Below, one piece after another: positions 63,501-64,000 of a DNA stretch of 64,000 bases. Source of the stretch: CBDBJR01 sp965206445 (GTDB taxonomy: Bacteria; Pseudomonadota; Gammaproteobacteria; Arenicellales; Poriferihabitantaceae); the NCBI GenBank assembly GCA_965206445.1, contig CBDBJR010000002.1:62001-126000 (forward strand), read 5' to 3'. A program made the position numbers and the translations under genes. The notes beneath the pieces were generated by a model. It worked only from the letters and a program-made list of their open reading frames with translations, ran no database searches and had not been told where the DNA came from. Position 1 is the first letter of the stretch. Each line of letters begins with the position of its first letter.

Positions 63501-64000
63501 GTGCCTGAGGGGACGGCGGCAACCTTCAGGCTGACGGCGACCCCCGCGCCGACGGCGGACCTGACAGTCACCGTGTCGGTGGACGACGGGCCGGGCAACT
63601 TCATTGCCGGGTCGGCGCCGACGACGGTGACGATTCCCGCCAGCGAAACGACCGCCACGCTAACGGTGCTGACCGAGGACGACGACGTCAACGAGGCGAA
63701 CGGCATGATCACAGCCACAGTGGACAACGGCGTTGGCTACACATTCGTCGCCCCGGCCACAGCCAGTGTCGCGATAAACGATAACGACCTGCCGGGCGAC
63801 CTGCCGACGCTGGCGATTAGTTTGGACCTGCCTCAGAGTGTGGTTGAGGGCGACGACGAGACGGCGATCTTCATCTACAGGGTGACGCTGAGCAGGGAGA
63901 CGGAGCAGACGGTGACGGTGGAGTACGCCTTTACGGGTACGGCGATCGAGGGCGTCGACTACTCCGTATTGCCCTTCGGCGGCGGGCTGGTGTTTCCGTC
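1..64000 (+). CDS. Giant multidomain adhesin-like surface protein, internal fragment (both ends outside window)
   Basis: One reading frame (codons starting at base 3) runs through the entire window without a stop: 21,332 complete codons, an estimated 2 MDa or more for this part alone. I followed the translation through the window and it reads throughout as successive 90-125-residue beta-rich modules with no frame break. Families recognised are He_PIG, SwmB-like, cadherin-like beta-sandwich, LRR, VCBS, PKD/REJ-like and Calx-beta, typical of bacterial giant adhesins and biofilm proteins. Many module boundaries carry the usual VCBS linker (TGANDAPTA and variants). No signal peptide, membrane segment, RTX nonapeptide run, enzymatic domain or sortase motif was seen, which is expected for an internal fragment. 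Lysine is nearly absent, and cysteine is confined mostly to LRR caps and a few Ig and Calx types. Function as a cell-surface or secreted adhesive filament is inferred from domain content. A purely structural or predation-related role is also possible. Confidence 0.96.
591..1259 (+). repeat. SGPY-type Ig module plus SwmB-like module
   Basis: The first module (about 591-948) has the recurring pattern STGPY..GE.I.VTVTFSE and ends in the AVDTAAPTVS linker. I refer to this type as SGPY; I cannot assign it a family name with certainty. The second (about 949-1253) matches the SwmB-like repeat (Pfam SWM_repeat type), with signatures LTLTYNEELNDTSVPAPSDY and DLAGNPAADLT. These two types almost always occur together, SGPY first. 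This SGPY copy is atypical in having ETDANG in place of the usual D.D.DG loop. Confidence 0.75.
1260..1883 (+). repeat. He_PIG module followed by NTEY-type module
   Basis: The He_PIG module (about 1260-1541) reads QIYTVGVAVDPVLQLPAASG and later LPDGLTFNAENRQISGTPT, the usual putative-Ig signature. It is followed by a module of about 105 residues (1542-1880) that I call NTEY-type after its conserved LTE...VTVTLANTEY, ATLTLGFDGADLT and SVTVTAAGHTGTGDL segments. I do not recognise a named family for it. It recurs about twelve times in the window and precedes the first three LRR islands. Confidence 0.7.
1884..2312 (+). repeat. Leucine-rich-repeat island 1 with cysteine caps
   Basis: It starts with the N-cap VNICGRTPEVRDAIV...TDC. 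Two LRR units follow (LTALDLANQGITAL..GDFAGL and LASLNLSNN...), then a C-cap AAHFVCSRDDADAIVVV...TDCL. It is a short version of the island at 7992. LRRs usually mediate protein binding, so in a filament of Ig-like folds these islands are candidate ligand-binding sites (inference). Confidence 0.85.
2313..2591 (+). other. Cadherin-like beta-sandwich module 1 (PF12733 type)
   Basis: Begins ATLRGLTLSAGTLDPVFAAD, continues TTTYTVSVASSVARVTVTPT and ends TYTVTATRA. This is the standard form of the cadherin-like beta-sandwich family: an L..L..S.G.L.P.F....Y.V.V start and a T.TYTV.V.RA end. It directly follows an LRR island, as do all but one of the five copies. Confidence 0.88.
2592..3431 (+). repeat. 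Ig / He_PIG / Cys-Ig cassette, copy 2
   Basis: A bacterial Ig-like module (about 2592-2885) contains DDDIVNIAEREEGFDIAGTV and a later ATVDGTTWTVTIP, a pattern typical of Bap/LapA-like adhesin Ig repeats. A He_PIG module (2886-3168) and a Cys-containing Ig-like module (3171-3420; NICTVDPATGALTPVAAGDC) follow. It is colinear with the cassettes at 1-590 and 5398-6239. Confidence 0.78.
3432..4034 (+). other. Cadherin-type module plus Ig-like module, single copies
   Basis: The segment at about 3435-3750 looks like a cadherin repeat: FTVSKNAAFGTVVGRLTPID near its start and ETTASYTLEVQL near its end. The next module (about 3744-4034) begins PIAVGNIAPQTVTVSLPPVT, includes FSDSEGETLTYRATSAD and ends TITVTAADSFDTDSNE, an Ig-like fold common in surface proteins. 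Both types occur only here in the window, so they look like an insertion between the two 2.8-kb repeats. One of the very few lysines of the protein is in the cadherin segment. Confidence 0.68.
4035..4328 (+). other. PKD/REJ-like module
   Basis: Reads RAPTAEAGPPQSVTEDATVT, then TGSGTDPDEGDSIDTYSWTQ and FTAPSVTIETELTFSLVVND. This is the K319/PKD-type Ig fold that alternates with VCBS modules in the later arrays. It is the only copy upstream of 20 kb. It contains a run of eight C at 4061-4068. Confidence 0.8.
4061..4068 (+). other. C8 homopolymer tract inside the reading frame
   Basis: Eight consecutive cytosines read in frame as Gly-Pro-Pro (GGC CCC CCC CAG). Such tracts are slippage-prone. 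A one-base change here would truncate the giant protein. In this sequence the frame is intact. Confidence 0.6.
4671..5099 (+). repeat. Leucine-rich-repeat island 2 with cysteine caps
   Basis: N-cap VNICGRTPQVRDAIV with a second cysteine in STDCTSV. Two LRR units (LRTLDLANQRITALQSSDF and LETLDLRGNNFESGGLP) follow, then the C-cap AAHFVCSRADFAAIVAA...EDCL. Organisation is as in island 1. Confidence 0.85.
5100..5397 (+). other. Cadherin-like beta-sandwich module 2
   Basis: ATLIGLTLSGDDGDDIPLTP then VFAADTTTYTVSVASSV, ending TYTVTATRA. It is the same family as 2313-2591, with a short acidic insertion in the first loop. Confidence 0.85.
5398..6239 (+). repeat. Ig / He_PIG / Cys-Ig cassette, copy 3
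   Basis: Ig module with DDDIVNIAERAEGFDIAGTV (5398-5690), He_PIG (5694-5975) and a Cys-Ig module (5979-6225; NICTVESSTGALTLVAAGTC). From 5640 on it is almost identical to the start of the window. Confidence 0.78.
6240..6539 (+). other. Cadherin-like beta-sandwich module 3
   Basis: PTLSQLTIAGVTLDPVFDPV followed by TTTYTATVLNSVESVIVTPI and ending TYTVTVTRA. It is the only copy not preceded by an LRR island. Confidence 0.85.
6540..7659 (+). repeat. Two SGPY-type modules and a SwmB-like module
   Basis: SGPY-type modules at about 6540-6966 and 6969-7341 carry acidic loops VGDNDNDGVSI and AGDRDNDGVEV, which resemble D.D.DG calcium-binding loops. The SwmB-like module (7342-7655) has LMLFYNEALDGNSVPAPAAY and NPLRDLAGNSAANLTDQTV. 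The first SGPY copy is longer than usual by an unusual insert (DDPDNLSEATIVAAD region). Confidence 0.72.
7660..7991 (+). repeat. NTEY-type module upstream of LRR island 3
   Basis: GAVLTGALTEADLFATPAPT, TVTVTLTNTTYVLTDDLLS and ATLTLAYDSIDLT place it in the unnamed NTEY type, here with NTTY in place of NTEY. It is more diverged than the other copies. Confidence 0.65.
7992..8852 (+). repeat. Leucine-rich-repeat island 3, seven repeats with cysteine caps
   Basis: Largest LRR island. The N-cap VNICGRTPQVRSAIL...SDCTNV is followed by seven units of 22-24 residues, for example LTDLNLSQNQLSSLPERIF, LEILDLQFLGLTELDADIF and LRVLNLRDNRFVATLPVGIF, most ending FxGL. The fifth unit has an insertion (SSSRNSTPPEGRF). 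The C-cap RPAHFVCSRGDDFVTDIL...VDCL closes it. The base composition inside the LRRs is visibly more AT-rich than in the surrounding Ig modules. Confidence 0.9.
8853..9140 (+). other. Cadherin-like beta-sandwich module 4
   Basis: ATLSALTISAGTLDPVFASG, then ITAYTVTVANSVDSVTVTPT, ending TYTITVTRA. A clear family match directly behind LRR island 3. Confidence 0.9.
9141..11612 (+). repeat. SGPY/SwmB run: 2 SGPY - SwmB - 3 SGPY - SwmB
   Basis: SGPY-type modules lie at about 9141-9516, 9519-9878, 10203-10587, 10590-10941 and 10944-11300. SwmB-like modules are at 9879-10200 (LMLVYNEPLDESSVPAPADY) and 11301-11612 (ILIVTYNEALDATAPPAST). Each SGPY copy has an acidic loop such as NGDLDTDGVSI, AADRDDDGVEV or AADSDDDGVEV. 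The copies at 10590 and 10944 are close DNA duplicates of each other (shared DLT.GTPRIP and TGGSDT.NLVFSYT). The block runs without linker into LRR island 4. Confidence 0.75.
11613..12263 (+). repeat. Leucine-rich-repeat island 4, five repeats with cysteine caps
   Basis: N-cap VNICGRTQQVQDAILDAI...PDCTNV. Five LRR units follow, including LTTFNLGFGNPELTTLPEGI, LRTLNLNGTDLVTLPEGIF and LRLLSLSENAGIAALPANIF, then the C-cap RPAHFVCSRPDAAAIVAFAG with SDCL. Unlike the other islands it follows a SwmB-like module directly, with no NTEY module. It is the last LRR in the window. Confidence 0.88.
12264..12557 (+). other. Cadherin-like beta-sandwich module 5
   Basis: ATLIGLTISDGTLEPVFDAG, TTAYTATVPNGVDSVTVTPT and the ending TYIVTVTRA. 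It closes the LRR-containing part of the protein. Confidence 0.88.
12558..13904 (+). repeat. Triple Calx-beta-like block with cysteines, copy 1
   Basis: Three diverged modules. The first (12558-13022) has PPPTASLAAPGSATLTEQGE, a long insert with cysteines (TNSDCAIAGFSF, PAGCDSQTLVLTALDD), DGLDETLAFSL and RTLTVTDNEP. The second (13023-13439) has LEEPEETATVTLLPGNGYRL. The third (13440-13904) has NTVNEVVTLSLIEL and ITLQDND. The E.E..T..L...N....D pattern is that of Calx-beta repeats. The block recurs at 51060-52316. Confidence 0.72.
13905..15188 (+). repeat. Cassette NTEY - He_PIG - SGPY - SwmB, copy 1
   Basis: NTEY-type (13905-14225; VPLTEDTLNGATVTVTLENT), He_PIG (14226-14537; DQRYPINRAIPSLTLPLAIG), SGPY-type (14538-14888; ITSTGPYAIGETIAVTVTFS) and SwmB-like (14889-15188; DSLVLTYSESLDAASVPANG). 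This four-module cassette is repeated at 36663-37934 with very similar DNA. The SGPY copy lacks a full D.D.DG loop. A C7 tract lies at 14485-14491. Confidence 0.75.
15189..15890 (+). repeat. Calx-beta module plus VTLVL-type module
   Basis: The Calx-beta module (15189-15534) shows DSPSVAEGDIGSARLTYTVT, DYTAVPTSGTLTFTPGTLG, DTIDETDETVIVTLSNP and GTGTITNDD, the full family signature including the acidic calcium-binding residues. The next module (15540-15876) starts VVTLVLNPTAITQSDGATTV and has PVSPAVAGDYRLSDSPVLTI. It resembles a diverged Calx-beta or Ig fold that always sits directly after a Calx-beta module (also at 36324, 42264 and 46941). Confidence 0.82.
15891..18602 (+). repeat. Nine tandem He_PIG-type modules, array 1
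   Basis: Approximate boundaries: 15891, 16248, 16536, 16824, 17097, 17388, 17700, 18000, 18309 to 18600. Each carries the pattern Y.....I.P.TLP..TGG.....YTL, then LP.GLTF...TR.LSGTPT and LTYTVTD, the He_PIG (putative Ig) signature. The first module has cysteines (ITICE and TVCDPP). The fourth is shortest (FTSNPLPELMNATGPITYAV). Module eight carries a repetitive FDFDFSF stretch. Confidence 0.88.
18603..19586 (+). repeat. SGPY - SwmB - NTEY cassette
   Basis: SGPY-type (18603-18977; loop AGDLDTDGVSI), SwmB-like (18978-19286; LTLTYTEALNNNPLPAPTDY, NPVQDEAGNAAAGF) and NTEY-type (19287-19586; TLTEANLNGAPVTVTLENTE). The SwmB copy shares a long near-identical segment with the one at 39282. Confidence 0.75.
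19587..25238 (+). repeat. VCBS/PKD array 1, proximal part
   Basis: VCBS modules start at about 19587, 19893, 20811, 21444, 22065, 22707, 23346, 23970 and 24600. PKD/REJ-like modules start at 20214, 21114, 21756, 22380, 23031, 23655, 24315 and 24933. An NTEY-type module sits at 20508-20810. VCBS copies show VTED.......G.L.V.D, TYG.FTL...G.WTYTL.N and end VTITVTGANDAP. PKD copies show GTDPDTGDQ, LTYAWTQTGG and LTFTLTVTDP. From 20811 on the two types alternate strictly. The VCBS copy at 19893 is degenerate (RREGPADGTYGEFAFLDPSL, WSYDVNN). Confidence 0.88.
25239..26588 (+). repeat. SGPY/SGPY/SwmB/He_PIG island inside the VCBS array
   Basis: SGPY-type modules at 25239-25625 (loop VNDVDDDGVSI) and 25626-25997 (loop VDDRDDDGVEV), SwmB-like at 25998-26309 (LILTYNEALDRNLAPAPTAW) and He_PIG at 26310-26588 (LPSGLVYTAAARTISGTPAQ). 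It interrupts the VCBS/PKD alternation. The second-pass array has VCBS/PKD modules at the corresponding place, so this looks like a replacement or insertion. Confidence 0.78.
26589..32873 (+). repeat. VCBS/PKD array 1, distal part
   Basis: VCBS modules start at about 26589, 26871, 27486, 28083, 28728, 29340, 30000, 30327, 30642, 30951, 31269, 31581 and 32220. PKD/REJ-like modules start at 27186, 27783, 28410, 29034, 29676, 31905 and 32586. Six VCBS copies in a row (30000-31904) have no PKD partner and use TGADDP-type linkers in place of TGANDAPTA. PKD copies at 28410 and 29034 share nearly identical DNA (ALTDANTATVSF). The last VCBS (32220) has a long insert TTTVDAVTNAVTIVPDMVTE also seen at 55713 and 61782. 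Confidence 0.87.
32874..36323 (+). repeat. Calx-beta array 1
   Basis: Two alternating subtypes. Type 1 (Calx-beta proper; PSV.EGDSG..RLTYTVTLT, then DTIDE.DETI....S) starts at 33213, 34239, 35259 and 35964. Type 2 (TISIA...PSVIEGTAATF, VMVSVTDSGDFIAGPAPTMV, ending DDD) starts at 32874, 33561, 33918, 34602, 34938 and 35640. The E.DE and terminal D-D residues that bind calcium in Calx-beta folds are retained in both. Calcium-dependent rigidity is likely by analogy. Confidence 0.88.
36324..37934 (+). repeat. VTLVL-type module plus NTEY - He_PIG - SGPY - SwmB cassette, copy 2
   Basis: The VTLVL-type module (36324-36660; VATLVLDPTTITQVDGATTV) is followed by NTEY (36663-36965), He_PIG (36966-37278), SGPY (37281-37637) and SwmB-like (37638-37934). 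The last four match 13905-15188 in order and very closely in DNA, for example LVDNLAITSTGPYAIGETIA in both. A C7 tract lies at 37228-37234. Confidence 0.76.
37935..42599 (+). repeat. 4.67-kb unit, copy 1 (14 modules)
   Basis: Order: NTEY (37935), He_PIG (38241), SGPY (38541), SGPY (38913), SwmB (39282), NTEY (39591), He_PIG (39903), Calx-beta (40191), type-2 Calx (40533, 40899), Calx-beta (41220), type-2 Calx (41604), Calx-beta (41928), VTLVL-type (42264). The next unit at 42600-47270 has the identical order. SGPY loops here are NDLDTDGVSI and GDNDDDGVTV. Confidence 0.86.
39501..42060 (+). repeat. Near-identical direct repeat, partner of 44175-46734
   Basis: From CTGACCTACACCGTCGGCAC at 39501 the DNA matches 44175 onward at a constant offset of 4,674 bp for about 2.56 kb, with roughly 25-30 single-base differences noticed by eye (for example ATC/AGC in the first Calx-beta, GCC/CCC in a type-2 Calx). 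The match ends near a 12-bp insertion at about 46760 (extra FGTLGTLTF). Confidence 0.85.
42600..47279 (+). repeat. 4.67-kb unit, copy 2 (14 modules)
   Basis: Same fourteen modules as 37935-42599: NTEY (42600), He_PIG (42915), SGPY (43221, 43593), SwmB (43959), NTEY (44265), He_PIG (44577), Calx-beta (44865), type-2 Calx (45207, 45573), Calx-beta (45894), type-2 Calx (46278), Calx-beta (46602), VTLVL-type (46941). The offset to copy 1 is 4,674 bp through most of its length, and 4,677-4,680 bp near its start because of small in-frame indels. Confidence 0.86.
44175..46734 (+). repeat. Near-identical direct repeat, partner of 39501-42060
   Basis: Second copy of the 2.56-kb near-identical segment, covering the end of a SwmB-like module, NTEY, He_PIG, and six Calx-type modules. 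All differences noticed are substitutions that keep the frame open. Confidence 0.85.
47280..50021 (+). repeat. Nine tandem He_PIG-type modules, array 2
   Basis: Approximate starts 47280, 47640, 47928, 48213, 48489, 48783, 49110, 49410 and 49719. Each pairs with the module of the same rank in 15891-18602, including the cysteine-containing first module (ITICE, TECTPP) and the FDFDFSF stretch of module eight. Some modules have small in-frame insertions relative to array 1, such as TAGPDDDALPAG in module six. Confidence 0.88.
50022..51059 (+). repeat. SGPY - SGPY - SwmB cassette
   Basis: SGPY modules at 50022-50387 (loop ADDLDTDGVSI) and 50388-50756 (loop AGDNDDDGVAV). SwmB-like at 50757-51059 (LTLTYSEALDASSVPASTDY, NPVQDEAGNDAAGFIDLTV). 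The second SGPY module is nearly the same as those at 38913 and 43593. Confidence 0.78.
51060..52316 (+). repeat. Triple Calx-beta-like block with cysteines, copy 2
   Basis: Counterpart of 12558-13904. First module 51060-51518 (PPPTVSLAAPGGTVLMEGGS; cysteines in TAVCDTTDFSF and PAGCDSQTL), second 51519-51926 (VEEPDEVATVTLLPGDGYRL), third 51927-52316 (DTIDEEVTLTLTSM, ILEDNDAG). It is clearly diverged from copy 1, especially in the third module, so it is an old duplication. Confidence 0.74.
52317..52613 (+). repeat. NTEY-type module before VCBS array 2
   Basis: ADTLTEDTLNGSTVTVTLVN, then TEYVGTPSPDDFTPITTDVP and VTVLESRHTGSGDLATNSVP. It corresponds to the copy at 20508-20810; both lead into a VCBS module starting MAIID.LTG.VTEDAVAT. 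Confidence 0.72.
52614..62417 (+). repeat. VCBS/PKD array 2
   Basis: VCBS modules start at about 52614, 53193, 53805, 54477, 55101, 55713, 56391, 57018, 57624, 58266, 58896, 59220, 59556, 59874, 60198, 60516, 60828, 61137 and 61782. PKD/REJ-like modules start at 52911, 53517, 54150, 54792, 55422, 56100, 56724, 57342, 57954, 58572, 61476 and 62133. The two types alternate up to 58895, then eight VCBS copies follow in tandem (58896-61475) without PKD partners, as in array 1. Many copies pair one to one with array 1 (for example IENLGDINTATGFLTAMDPD at 31300 and 60860). Confidence 0.88.
62418..64000 (+). repeat. Calx-beta array 2, cut by window end
   Basis: Type-2 Calx (62418), Calx-beta (62757), type-2 Calx (63102 and 63468) and the start of another Calx-beta module (63801; VVEGDDETAIFIYRVTLSRE, GTAIEGVDYSVLPFGGG). 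It mirrors 32874-34600 closely. The frame is still open at the last base, so the gene continues beyond the window. Confidence 0.87.

Larger units (their letters stand above)
46602..63788 (+). repeat. Long-range duplication, second pass
   Basis: Repeats the module order of 15189-34236. It differs by carrying the Cys-containing Calx triple (51060-52316) between SwmB and NTEY, by a second SGPY module before SwmB, and by VCBS/PKD modules (57018-58265) where the first pass has a mixed island. Similarity ranges from nearly identical DNA (He_PIG eight) to clearly diverged copies. Confidence 0.78.

Noticed and set aside
1..64000. RTX calcium-binding nonapeptide repeats or a type I secretion signal
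   Set aside because: No GGxGxDxLx runs were seen, and the C-terminus is outside the window, so the export route cannot be read from this sequence.
1..64000. Internal promoters, terminators or ribosome-binding sites
   Set aside because: No non-coding gap exists in the window, and I saw no stem-loop plus T-run or AGGAGG-ATG arrangement that would stand out from the repetitive coding sequence.

Overview
The whole window lies inside one protein-coding gene. The plus-strand frame whose codons begin at base 3 (3, 6, 9 ...) has no stop codon from the first base to the last, so at least 21,332 consecutive codons (residue number = nucleotide position / 3) belong to one polypeptide that enters the window already open and leaves it still open. 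No start, stop, promoter, terminator, RNA gene, insertion sequence, CRISPR array or second gene is visible. The longest open frames on the minus strand and in the other plus frames are by-products of biased codon use.

The protein is a chain of roughly 180 small beta-sandwich-like modules of 90-125 residues, of the sort found in very large bacterial surface or secreted adhesins: He_PIG-type Ig folds, SwmB-like repeats, cadherin-like beta-sandwich, VCBS, PKD/REJ-like, Calx-beta and several Ig-like types I cannot name, plus four leucine-rich-repeat islands. Composition is Thr/Ala/Asp/Gly/Val-rich, acidic, and almost free of lysine (about eleven counted). Cysteines are few and mostly paired inside particular modules, which fits an extracytoplasmic protein.

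Layout. 1-12.6 kb: LRR islands, each followed by a cadherin-like beta-sandwich, mixed with Ig, He_PIG, SGPY-type and SwmB modules. 12.6-15.9 kb: three diverged Calx-beta-like modules with cysteines, then a short mixed cassette. 15.9-18.6 kb: nine He_PIG modules in tandem. 18.6-32.9 kb: a long VCBS/PKD array broken by two mixed islands. 32.9-36.3 kb: Calx-beta array. 36.3-47.3 kb: mixed cassettes, including two tandem 4.67-kb units that are near-identical over about 2.6 kb. 47.3-64 kb: a second pass through the same order (nine He_PIG, SGPY/SwmB, Cys-containing Calx triple, VCBS/PKD array, Calx-beta array). The gene has clearly grown by nested, in-frame duplications at scales of 0.3, 2.8, 4.7 and about 17-19 kb.

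Organism: G+C-rich DNA (about two-thirds by eye) and this domain repertoire suggest a Gram-negative bacterium, most likely Pseudomonadota, but nothing in the window fixes the taxon. By analogy with LapA, BapA and SiiE-type adhesins a role in attachment or biofilm and type I export are plausible. Neither terminus nor any exporter gene is in view, so this is inference.
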